Assembly (NCBI GenBank): GCA_037576195.1
Contig: CM075102.1
Span: 434,001-498,000, forward strand
DNA: 64,000 bases
Source: Phytoseiulus persimilis
Taxonomy: Eukaryota > Arthropoda > Arachnida > Mesostigmata > Phytoseiidae
Direction of reading: 5' to 3'
Shown piece by piece: positions 45,423-61,600 of this stretch (positions are counted from its first letter, which is position 1; every line of letters starts with the position of its first letter). The position numbers and the translations under genes are program-made. Under the pieces are notes generated by a model. The model did not search any database. It worked only from the letters and a program-made list of their open reading frames with translations, and was not told the origin of the DNA.

Positions 45423-47764
45423 CGAACCGACTGCGTCACAGGCCCGCGAGAGACATAGTTCTCTGAGCCTCGCATTCTGATCAGAGGGATCAGAGTCAGC
45501 TATCAGCCCGAAGGCGCGAAACCTCCGCGAGATAGCCGCGAATGACGACAGTCGAGATCGTGTGCAACCGAGAAGAAACACGGATCGATCAGAGCGCCGA
45601 TTGACCGTAAGTCTTCCATTTTTTATCCGAACGATGCATTTTTCTCGCATTGAAAGAGAACGGGACCGTTTCATATCAGCTAAAGGAAAAGCAGCTGGTC
45701 TTTATTGAGATTGTACTTATAACATTTACTTTGCGTTCTCACTTTCTTGTCTCGGTCTGAGTCACATGAGGATACAGTGTGTGTATGTTTGGGTCTCTTA
45801 GTGTTTCCGAGGTTCTTTCTCGTATTGTTGTTTGTACGCTAAGGTTTCCATTCACTCCCCCAGTGTTTGGATTTCAGGCGATTCCAGGCTTCTCTCTCCG
45901 CTCCTACGTCGTTCTCGCGGCACGAGTTCGACCGAGGAACAGCGGAAGCATCTGCTTCTTGAAAATTTTGGAATAGCAGAAATTGGAATAGCTCCATTCG
46001 GTGGGAGTCACATATTTGTTCATATAACATCGAACGGAACGTTTGCATTAAATGAGCGCTTTGCTCTCCACACCCGCCCAACTGTGCAGGAAAAGCAAAC
46101 TCGTAGGCTGAAATTTTTTGTCTCTTTGTGTGGCAAACACGGTTGCAACATGATGGGGACTCGTCTCCGGATTCAGTAGTAGTAGTAGTAGTAGGTCGCT
46201 GGCAACAGCACATGATAAAACGCCTCATCTCTAGGTGCTGCGCAGCTAATGAACGCTCAGGCGAAACTCTCGGATCGATAACAGAATCATTGCAATTTCA
46301 CAAACTCACGTAGTGTCTCACTATCCGTCAAAAAAGTCCTAAAACCAGACCCTGCAGGATAAATGCATTTGAGCGCGATTGGAGGTTTCGCTTCCGTTGG
46401 TTGTAAAAGCGGAACCAGGTCACGCGAGTCGAGCAAAAAATAACTGAGAGTTCGCATCTAGGGTCGTCATATCTTTCAACAATGGATGCCATTTCTGATA
46501 AATATTGGATAAGTACGTTTGTAAGTTATCTAAACGGTTTCTTCATCATCATCGGCGTCTCTATTAACAGGTTGCAATACCACGATTTATAGCAGTGCTG
46601 CGTCTATATCAGGAGATATCCACTGACATCATATCACTATCATGTTACTTTAGAACAGGCTGAACATATGCGATCGGACGACAACGGGTTCAACGCTGGC
46701 ATTCCTCGAGGCCGATCGGCTCGGCTTGCATCGAGAGATTCCGCTCCGATTTTTGATGCGCGTGAGCTGAATGGCATGTTTGAATGCGAGGTTCAGCTCG
46801 CCGAAGCCCGCCTCAGAGTACGATTTGACCCCGTCTGCGTCCGATCTTGAGTTCCCGGACCCCCATCCACGGATAGGTCGTCCATGTTTATAATTTGATA
46901 TTTATATGCCCCATACACTCATCTACTACCAGTCGATTCTACGACGCACGGGACGCTGACCGGCACCCCGTCGCGGTTCTCGGCACGAATACAACATTTT
47001 CTCGAAGACATCGGGGATGGTCGAATTCGACGCTACATTACTTCAACTAGTTGGATTACTCAGCACGGTAAATATAAGTAGATCTGAATTCGATCAGTTA
47101 GGCCACGACAATTACTTATCGACGCACAGTCAAGAAAATCTCACTGTCGGTCTTCTGAGAGAAACAATAAAAACATTTGTTTTTGTCGCGAGTCATACAA
47201 TTTCACTGAGTTCTCACTATTCGATTTGTCATAATCAACAACGATGCGGCACACAACTCGTTCATTCGATTGGTTGTCTATCCCTGGCTATCATCGAGAG
47301 CTGTGCAGTCACAAGCAAATGTTTGCGATCTCAATCAGTGTGAAAATACAGGTTTCCACAAGCTCATTCCGAGCCGGTTCGAGAGTTTCATAGAGTGGCA
47401 TTTTCGTCGTCATCATCATCCTCGCCTACGTTTGCACTCGGGCCCGGTGCACACACTTCGACTCCGATGTCGAGCCCGAACAGTGCGGGCAAGGAGTTTC
47501 CGTGTTTTGTCATTGTTCATAGCAAAAATCTCACTTTGCCTCGGTGTGGCGATCTCACTAGTGAATGCATTGTTCACGAAACGCAGAATTCTGCGACGAT
47601 TCCTAACCGACGTCCTCAAGTTATAACAAACCAGCTCCCCGCCTCACCCTCCATGAGCTTCGTCCGTTGGCGCTAAATCCGCGGTAGTTTCGCTGCGCAG
47701 GCCTCATGGAACCGCTTAGCACCCTGTTCCCATCGACTCGGACAGTCGTTTCGAGAATTTCGAC
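45423..47764. other. Region downstream of the corin-like gene
   Basis: This lies 3' of the corin-like gene on its strand. AATAAA on the minus strand at 45701-45706 could end that gene, giving a 3' UTR of about 2 kb. A minus-strand frame at 45839-46228 (130 codons, starting MRRFIMCCCQRP) has no recognised domain. It includes the AGT microsatellite. I see no other gene. Confidence 0.4.
46175..46194 (+). repeat. (AGT)n microsatellite
   Basis: Six and a half perfect AGT units. On the minus strand it reads as a run of Thr codons in the frame 45839-46228. Confidence 0.8.
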
Positions 47765-52701
<4,937 letters not shown>

Positions 52702-54769
52702 CGCGGAGTGGTTCCATGGGGCTCGGAGCACTCGAGGTACTCACTCAGCCCACGAAGTCGAAACGGGCCGAGACAAGAGAAACCAGACCCGAAACTCAAT
52801 TTGTCCGCGCTTCTGAATGAAGTCTCTGCTGACTAGACGCAGTATCCAACAATATTGGGAGCCAGCCATCATCGTATTCCGTAGATTTCGAACTTTGTTG
52901 CCAACTCCGCCGGAGACTGAAGGAAAGCATGGAATCATGCCGGGGTTCTCAAGATTCGGTCGTGTCCCGATCTGCAGGGGAGGTCACTCAAATTTGTTGG
53001 TTGGGCAGGGGCAAATTCTAGCTGAGCTCAGAAACCCATGGCGCCGCCATTTCTCCCAAGTCTGGCACTTCCGCGTGTCTATGGTTGGGCCCGCGGCAAT
53101 TCACCCATACCTCCAACACGGCCCCAAAACATGAAACGTAGCCTGATCGAGTGGCAGCTTTGAGTGCGCCTCGAAGCTCCCGAGTGAGGACGTGATGAGA
53201 ATCGATGTTCTTGTCCTTGACTAACATATCGCCGAGGATCGCGTTAAACATTAACATCCTAATGGCTCAAACGGTATCAGCACTACGTCCAGCTCTGAAA
53301 GAGAGCTGAGCTCAGGCTCGATTCCTCGAAGTTATTCGCCGATGATGCTTGACTCATCGATCGCTATCTGTCGTTCTCCAGCTGTCCTAGAATGGAGAGT
53401 TCGCGTTGAAAACAAGCTAATAAAATCGAACGACCGAGAGTTGATACATTCTGAGAAGAGACGAGTCGATTGGTGGAACGGAGAGTTAGGCTCTCAAAAA
53501 AAATCTCACGGGCCCATCCCCGGAAAATGCGGGGAACCCAGGTCGAAGCAAGGCTTGTCGATGTTATCGAGGTCACGGCGCATCGACGATGCAGTTTCGT
53601 TACCCCGAGCCGAATTCCTCATCCAGGTATCTTAGACATAGAGGTGACACTTGTTGCGGGACCTTCCCAGAGCATCTCGAGGGGCTGCAGCGCTACGCGG
53701 AGGAGCAAAGGTAATCAATAGATCGAGCGGCATTCAACGGATCTTCCGTTCGTGTTGGCTTCTCCGCGTTCTATTCGGAGTGTGGAGCTCGATCCCATTA
53801 CACACATCTGCTTCCAACCCACCTAGTCGTTGAGTCGCACTGATTTATAATTAACAAGTCACAAAGGCAACCTCAGAACACGAGCGTGGATTGATTACTT
53901 CCCGCTCCTACTTTCAACTCCAGCATTGCCGGCCGGCCGACAGGACGCTTTGGATTCGCGCCGGGCTCTCCTCTCCTCGGGCAGCGACCGCCGATGCTGA
54001 GGGTCCGTGGCTGTCCGGTGACATTCCTTGAAGAATTGATCACTTTCCACAACTTTTCCGAGGAACGAGACAAGGGATCACAAGTACCGTCCGTTCTGAG
54101 TGTCGGTCTAGTCCACATCAGGTGATATTAACCCACGTACCAGAGTCGTTCGAATCAGGGCTCGAAGCCAGCAGTAGAGGCACGTGTGGCAAGAACCGGC
54201 TCAATCGATTCTTATGCACACGGCCTGATCAATGCATATTATCCTCTTGAATCATTACTCACGGCGTCTCCTGGCATCATTCAGTGCCCGCAGGAGCCAC
54301 GCATGTTCTTGCCTCTTCCCAGAGTCTTCCCGGAATCCGGTAATGGCGGAGGGAATGCGGAGACGGAACAGTATGAATCGTTCCCGGATCGATTCGCTAC
54401 CGCGCCTGATTTGATTATACGAGTATCTATCAAACTCTGAAACAAGCGCACTCGGCAGCCGTTCTCACAATTAGAGCATCGATCATCGCAGACTTGAACG
54501 AACCGATCTAAGGACGGTATTGAGATCGGTTTCGTCGACGCCATAGACCGATCTGATTGCAGGGTTTGGATCGAACCCGGAGGCGATCTGGCTCTCCGCC
54601 AAAGCGGTCTGCTACCCGGAAAAATATTCGAGCGTCCTGTCGAATTCAGTCGAGGGGTCAGAGCAGAAGAGCTGAGGGAGACGGCGTGGCTCACAAATAT
54701 ATGTAGAAGTCGTCCTCGCGCAGCGTGCGTCTCTCGTCCACTATCCGGATGGGCCGGCGTTCAATATTT
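52702..54769. other. Upstream region of the corin-like gene
   Basis: It should hold the promoter and any 5' UTR exon of the corin-like gene. Open frames up to about 137 codons on both strands show no motif. I see nothing else that can be supported. Confidence 0.4.
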
Positions 54770-54790
54770 CCCCCCCCCCCCCCCCCCCCC
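54770..54790 (+). repeat. 21-base poly(C) homopolymer
   Basis: An uninterrupted C run (poly(G) on the minus strand), flanked by ATATTT and AGGTGC. Such long G/C homopolymers are rare in animal genomes, and the exact length may be a sequencing or assembly estimate. Confidence 0.8.
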
Positions 54791-54949
54791 AGGTGCAATA
54801 CCGTGCAATCGAGCAAACTCAAAACGTCCGTCATTTTTACGGTCGACTGATTCAAGTCGGACGATCGTAGGTAGCTGGTTAATTGAAGCACGATATCGCA
54901 TTCCAGCAGTAGGCCGCATTTTGACACTCCAACTGACAGCTGTTCGAAT

Positions 54950-55633
54950 TTGCATTTTGATTGTAGCTCGAGCTTTTTTGGCCGGATGTACGTACACGTA
55001 CGTGCAGCCCAGCGGGGCCGCACAACGAGCCGACTGAAGTGTGCGGGACACGTTTTCCGCCTCCTGCGCAGCCTTCATCCGCGCACGGCTTTGACGTTCG
55101 TGAACGCTCGCAAAATCCCCTCTGAAGGAGGAGGGAATACCGTACTGGATCGAGCGCGGTGGCTATCGAAGGATCAGAGCTGCAATAATCGGTGGACTGA
55201 GGTTCGGGCAAGTGCCGTCATAATATGGCTCAACGGAAATACTCGAGAGCGAAGTCTTCACGTTTCTCGGTTCATTCGCACGACGTTCCAAGACAGGACA
55301 AATCGCATGCGGTTTCCCATCCGTAACGCGATCCCGTATCACAACGATATGGAAATGAAGGCGAACTACCGCGACAGATTTCAGCATAATGTTTCTGGGA
55401 GCCGCTCAATTATCACACGCGGCGCAAGGAAGGTGAAGCTTCCTTCGACACACGAGTCCACCCTCGGACGTCTCTCTCGGTACTTGCGATCTCGGAAATC
55501 TCCATATTCCTCGGAATCCCGTGAATCATGGCCTTCACGAGGATACACCCTAAGTCGAGAGGACGAGCACGCACTTCCCTCGTTTCGGGCGATATCCGAG
55601 GGCGCAGAGTGGCGTCAGCGCCGAACCGTGTGA
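54950..55633 (+). CDS. Unrecognised 227-codon open frame
   Basis: The longest frame in the right part that is not opposite a known exon, from ATG 54950 to TGA at 55631-55633. The product would be Arg/Ser-rich (Arg above 15%), with no motif, signal peptide or membrane segment that I recognise. No poly(A) signal was found close after it. High GC and few stops could explain it by chance. Confidence 0.15.
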   Translation: MHFDCSSSFFGRMYVHVRAAQRGRTTSRLKCAGHVFRLLRSLHPRTALTFVNARKIPSEGGGNTVLDRARWLSKDQSCNNRWTEVRASAVIIWLNGNTRERSLHVSRFIRTTFQDRTNRMRFPIRNAIPYHNDMEMKANYRDRFQHNVSGSRSIITRGARKVKLPSTHESTLGRLSRYLRSRKSPYSSESRESWPSRGYTLSREDEHALPSFRAISEGAEWRQRRTV

Positions 55634-58600
55634 CCATGAATCCTGCGACGAACGGTGTCTCCAATAGGCGGGCATGCCCTCTTACGATGGGAACTGATGC
55701 CAAAGATTAATCCTCAAATACGGAGGCACCCTTCGATTGATGAGCAGACCGTGGGGGACTAAAAAACGAACGGACATGCCCTTCAATTGGAGACATCAGG
55801 GTGATCGATTGAACATGCATCAGGAATCAGTGCTGGCCGGCGGAAATGGTAGTTTTGCAACAGAAGCGCTGATCCGGAATCCTCTGCGTAAACCCGAGTC
55901 CCGCGCTGGATTGAGGAAGCGGGGAGCGAGACAGGGAAGGTCGAGAGGGTCACTCAACCGTCTTGGAGCTGGTATTCGGGCCGAACACCTCGAAGTTCGT
56001 GCTCTCGCCGATTAGAGAGGGGCTCGGCTGATTACGAGACGCTTCCGGAGAGCGGATCTCTTCAAAAGATGAGCCGAAACCCGTGCAGGAGCGCGGGTCG
56101 CCTCAGTTTCACGCGATTCCCGACGGAGCCGCGTTGGGATCCGGTGAAATGAGGAGGAGCAATCTTCTACAGCGAATAAAATTCGGAAATCTCAGGATTG
56201 ATCGGCGAGACGGTTCGCGCGATGGGTTAGGAGCGAAACCACCAGACCGGAGAGGTGGACGCCGATGACTTTGATTCGCCGTCGGCAGGGAGGTCATGGG
56301 ACGCAGGAAGGGTAACTTGAGCCGAATTCCGAACCCTGTGATTCAGGCAGAGCGAATCGGACGAAAAGTGAGAATCATCGCCCGTCGGGTCAGAGCTCGG
56401 CGACTCGCTCGCTAACATATCATGTCAGTACTCACGCAAGTGTCTGCGAGATCCGTTTCCTCTTGGAACATTTCGATCACTCCTCGCTGATTGACATTCA
56501 TGCTGACCTGAGGTTTGGTTCTCGTGCTCTTGGAACCGGGGCTTGGCCCGAGGCCGTCCATGGCATCGAGACGATCGGCGCGTGTCGTTTATTCACCAAA
56601 AATTTGTCATCGGATATTTCGAGTCTGATCGTTCGGAGAATTCCTGAAAACGAAATCGGAGCTTAGTCGCCGGCGATCCGTCCGCGCGGGAAGGTAGGTC
56701 TCGAGTGGAGTTGCGAGTGTATTTCTCTTAACCGGAGAGATTCTCGACGGAGTGGACCTGTATGCAACCGGATTGGTGTCGGATCAGCCGCACATCCTTG
56801 TTAAGCAGCAGCCGGAACCGCTGTGAGGAGAGCAGACGAAAATAATTCCCGCTTCCAATCGCATTAGGAGCGAGTGATCGACAGCACATATTTTCTCCTT
56901 TCCCCCAAGCATCAATCGAGAGTCATTTGAGATTGTGAGGAACTTGACGGCGAAGCTGGTGGCCGCGCTAACATCGTTGAGTGAATTGATCGCAACGCCA
57001 CAGCTGCGGGGTGAATTGATAACGAACTCCTTGGGAGGACCCCGGAGGGAAGAGCAGATTTCGACGAACGCAGTAACCAGTAGTCAATAATATATCAGCC
57101 GGCGGCCGCAAGATCGGATTGGAAAATTCACGAAAAGTTAACTTGGGACCGCGTCAATAAGTAGCATCGGAAGCATCTGCACCACGGTGACGAACAAGAA
57201 AGAAAGAAACGGAATCTTCTTCTGGGAAAGATCGATGGATGGAAACAGCGTGCGCTCGCTCCGGACCTCGTTCGTAAGTGACGGAACGAAGTGGGAGGCG
57301 GGGGGTCGATTCCCCGGCTCGTCGAAAATTTCACGGCAAGCACAAGTGGTTTCACTTTAGAGCTTACTGACAGGCTGGGCAGGATCCGGGCCCGACTTTA
57401 GGGAATCCACGATCGGCTGCAGTCTGTGGCTTCGCGTTATCCCATCCATCATTTCCGGAATGCACAACGATCGATACTTGAAGCCGAGCACACGCGGGGG
57501 CTGAAGACTTCAAAAATGACGGAGAACTTCCGAGGAATGCACTGACAGCTCTCCGGATCATCACCTCCACGGGGAAAAGATTCAATTGAATCACGAGAGG
57601 CCATCGATTACCCTCCGGCGGACAAACGCTGAATGGGGAATAAATAATACGTCAACGTTCGACAACTGTTAGAGCTCTCCAAGGGATCGGCGGTGACGGA
57701 GGAGTGTGGAGTCATGTGGTCAGGGAATCTTTTCCGCGAGCTCGAAGTGAGACGCAATCGCCCCCGGGCAGCGAATCCCGCGAACGATTTCTCCAAATAG
57801 CTCGCGACACATCTCTCGTTCGTCGCTTTTGCTCATGCTGAGCTTTCAGCAAACTTTCGAGCTGTTAGTGGCCGATCGCTCACTCCTGCAGACCGCCTCG
57901 GCTCCTTCGTTCGCGTGCGCGCTCCTGCTCGGCTGAGTGGGACTGTGCATCCAGGAATCGTCCGTATACTCGATTGCTGTCAGAAGTCCGACTCGAGGCC
58001 GCAATCTTGTGCATTTGAATTTCAAAGCCATTAGAGTGGGACTCCAACGCGTGGGATTACGGCGACTCGCCAGGGTTTGAATTAATGCTCTGATGAGGAA
58101 TGTGGCAGCCTGCCTTCTCGAGGCGGCACCTCAATGTGGTTCCTCAACTCTAGGTTCGAACCCTCGCTCGCATCGAAGCTTTCCAACGGCACGCTCTTTC
58201 TGCACACGTGAAAAGATGTGTGGAGCATCACTGTCGCAGCGTTCGTCGTCGCCTACAACGACGGCCGGGCGAATTCACACGGTCATCTCATTTGCACTCA
58301 AATGAGTTGGAAACAAGTCGAGACAAAGAGTGGTTCGCGCCCATGTTTGTGCGTCACCGCCGCCTGAATGCCATGTTTATTTTGTCTCTATCATTCTTCT
58401 CGACGCTCTCTTCCATCGGCTGGTTGTTCTTGCCCCAGGTGTTTTTATAGACAGGGAAGAGCAGATCGCGCCCCTTACTTCCTTCTGTTGTGGAAAGACA
58501 GCGGGCAGGGCGACCGGGACCGCCATCGCCACGAACACCAACAATGCTGATCACTATATCATCGATTCGTCGGGTCCTTAACCGCTCCGAGCGCAATATC

Positions 58601-61600
58601 GTCTTCGTTATTAGGGGAGCCTGTCCGCGGACGGCTCATCGTCAGAGAACATTAACGCAGCTCCCACGAATTTTAAAGCAACAGAGACGACTCTCGGAGC
58701 CCGGCCTACGACCTTCACGAGTCAGTTTCGCCTACTCGGGCTCAGATCATCCCCCAGGGCCCGGCTCCTGCCTTCCTAATCTCTGCCTGTTCTCATGAAA
58801 AGTAACCAAGTGAGAAAATCCCCCAAGTGGGTATGTCCTGGGAATGTCTCGCGAGAGCGCTGCTCGACTCGAGAATTTCCGTCGGCCGCGTTTGGGAGGA
58901 CACGCAAACGAACACGCAATCGGGCTTCGGACGGCTCGAGATCGGCACGCCACACGAGGGCTTCAGCATTCGCCACGAGTTCATAGTCCAATTCTCGAGC
59001 AGAAACACTTGACGACTCTGTCCCGTACGGGCGAAACCCTCTCTGTGAGAGCGTTGACGGTGGGTCGGGATTCGTTTGGGAATTCGTCTGGAAATCGAAC
59101 GACGGACCGATGCCTCCGGGTGGACGCCGAGCCAGCGACGAAAAAGAGAGGCAACAGAGCCTTTATCCAGATATTGCATCAAGCCGGCATGCACACACTC
59201 GAGAATGTCTTCAGCAAATCGATCAGAGAGGAAAGGAGAGAGAGAGAGCAAACTATGCCAGAAGAGAAAATCCCAACAGTCAACCGAGCAGTCTCCGTCC
59301 GTGGGATATTTACAAGCAGCTGCCACCTCTCGCGCTCTTTCTGATTCCGGATTCCGCGAAGCGAGCCGTCAATCTCCCGGTTGGCCAGACACTTGTTTGT
59401 GATGTATCCGTATTCAAGGTAGCCACCCAGGCTCTCGACATCTCATAGCCGCATCGGCGGATCTCTAGCCCCCTTGCAAGGCCAGTGCGGCCAGGGTATC
59501 GCATAATTTCTCTCCGAAAGCTACACATCGAGGTTCGCGGGGAGCTCACAAACTGATAAAGCGTAGATCACGTTTCGTCCTCGAGATTTGTCATCTTCAT
59601 CCCGTGAGTCCGGAAACCTCCATTCAGGGAGCTCGAATGAAATCGGCAGTGTAGTCCCTCATTCTTATGTGAGCGGGGTTGGTGATGATATGGGGCTCTC
59701 AGAACCCGAGTTCGGCAGAGTGCGTGAGTGGGGATCTACAGCGCGGATTCCCACGATCTTCGTTAGGAGTCAAAAGCTGCCCGGAATCTGCATACGGTGC
59801 GCGGTGTCGTGCAGACCCTATTTTTCCACGGCGCGATACCTATGTCGTGTTTCGCACACTGCTTCTGAGAGCGAGCTCGAAAAATGCTCCCGGATGTAGG
59901 AAAACCAACGTTCATCCTTGATTTGACGAACCTTTGATTTTTCCCTAAAATTTGAAATTCTAATGAGACCAGCAGTGTCATGCTTGTGTTCGCAGAGCGC
60001 CCAGGTTTGCTGCAGAGCTGCTCCGGCTACACCTCCTCGTCCGCCTCGCAGTCGGGTGATATTCAGTATCCCAGCTCTGGAGATCACGCGTGGGTGGTGA
60101 CTCCGCGGCGATCTCCGAAGGGGTCTTTCGAGGTTTGAGGTCCGGTGACTTCGACCGCTTCTCTCGGTAAGGTCGGATCTTCAACTACGCATATTCGGCC
60201 GGGAATCGATAGGACGGCTGAAACTTTTCTTGGGCAGATTCGGGTTTTGAATAAGCAACCGAGACCCGTCCGAGACGCGTGCCCCAGATCTGTCCGAGGT
60301 TTGGGCTCTCATCAAGTTCAACTAACGAGACACGCCGCGCTGTTGGAGCTCGTTCCCAAAATCGTCCGCAACAGGTTGACAGCCGGATGGGATATGCGGG
60401 AGGGGTATGCGCCCAACCACTCGAAACTCCGGTTCCGGCTCGGTCTGCAACTGCGCGACTGGAAATTAGAGATCCGTCGCGCACCTTCGGGCTAGAGCTG
60501 TTGCATCCGGTCGCGATTCGGGCCGTGTCGAAGCGAAGCAACATCATGGAGTCGCTATCAAGATGTGGTCAATAACATGACGTTTCGCGAGCAGTCTTAT
60601 CGACCATCGTCATTCCGATGGGCATACGAGAGATTTGAGCTGATGTCGCGTTCTAGATTCGACAGTTATCTGCTTGAAGTGGCAAAGTTTACCCTGTTTG
60701 GCGCTCAACAGAACCCAGACAGGATTGGTCGCATATTCCACAGGGGCGGATGACTGAGTGCGGAGCGACCCTCCACTCTCTCGGGCATACTCGTTAACTG
60801 AGCACCTTGATTTCTCACTTTCTACTTGCAGTCAGAGACGTCGGAAGCAATCCGGATCCCGTTGTTATCGTTTGCAGAGAAACGGGGGCTTCAGGGCTTC
60901 ACCGCGAGCCAGAGGCCTGTGGCGGGAGATTGTATCATCCGGTCACGGAGGCGAACCCGGACACGCTCTCGTCGAGTCATCTTCTGATTCCAACACTATG
61001 TTATCACTTGAACCGGGAACGGCACTTCTCGACAAATACCGGAACCTCTCGGACTCGGGAACATGTCGGAACTCGTCATCGAGAGGCTGTGAAAAGGCGC
61101 GATTCGCGTGCGGCATTCGTCCAACGCGACGCACGATGACTAAATATAGGTATCGCTGATTAAAAAGAGGTTCAAAAACGATTTCGAGGACGGAGCACTG
61201 AATTCTCAGCGAGATTCGATCGCGGTCCAGCTGAAGACACGTCCGATCCAGCAACTGGAGAAACTTCCTGCCCGGCAAGGAATACGCGCGAACTCTCACT
61301 CACCTTGAGGCGGAAGTTTTCTTCACTAGTGGAATCGCTGGGTGTTCCGAGTGGAGAAACACTGCATGAAACCTGCGTTTCTTCGTCTTCGAGACGGCAG
61401 GAGGATAGTCGGCATTCGGTCTCAGCGATTCGCTGAGCTGGTCTGGGTGGTTTCGATTCGGGAGTACAAGGGGCTCGGAAAGGGTCTCGGGGCGCGAGCG
61501 AGGCGGCTCCCTCCAGACCGCTCTCGAACCGAGCTGCGGGTGGCTCCCTCTAGCGGGTTCAGACTCCCCTCCGATCGATTCCCACATACATCCGCCAGCC

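Noticed and set aside
58090..58185. tRNA-like B box (AGGTTCGAACCC) near 58152
   Set aside because: The T stem has a mismatch and the following seven bases find no acceptor-stem partner 60-75 bases upstream. There is also no A box at the right distance.
58354..58596. A secreted peptide precursor on the minus strand (hydrophobic SALLVFVAMAVPVALPAVF)
   Set aside because: The hydrophobic frame is directly preceded by stops, has no fitting start exon and no repeated or dibasic peptide units after it.
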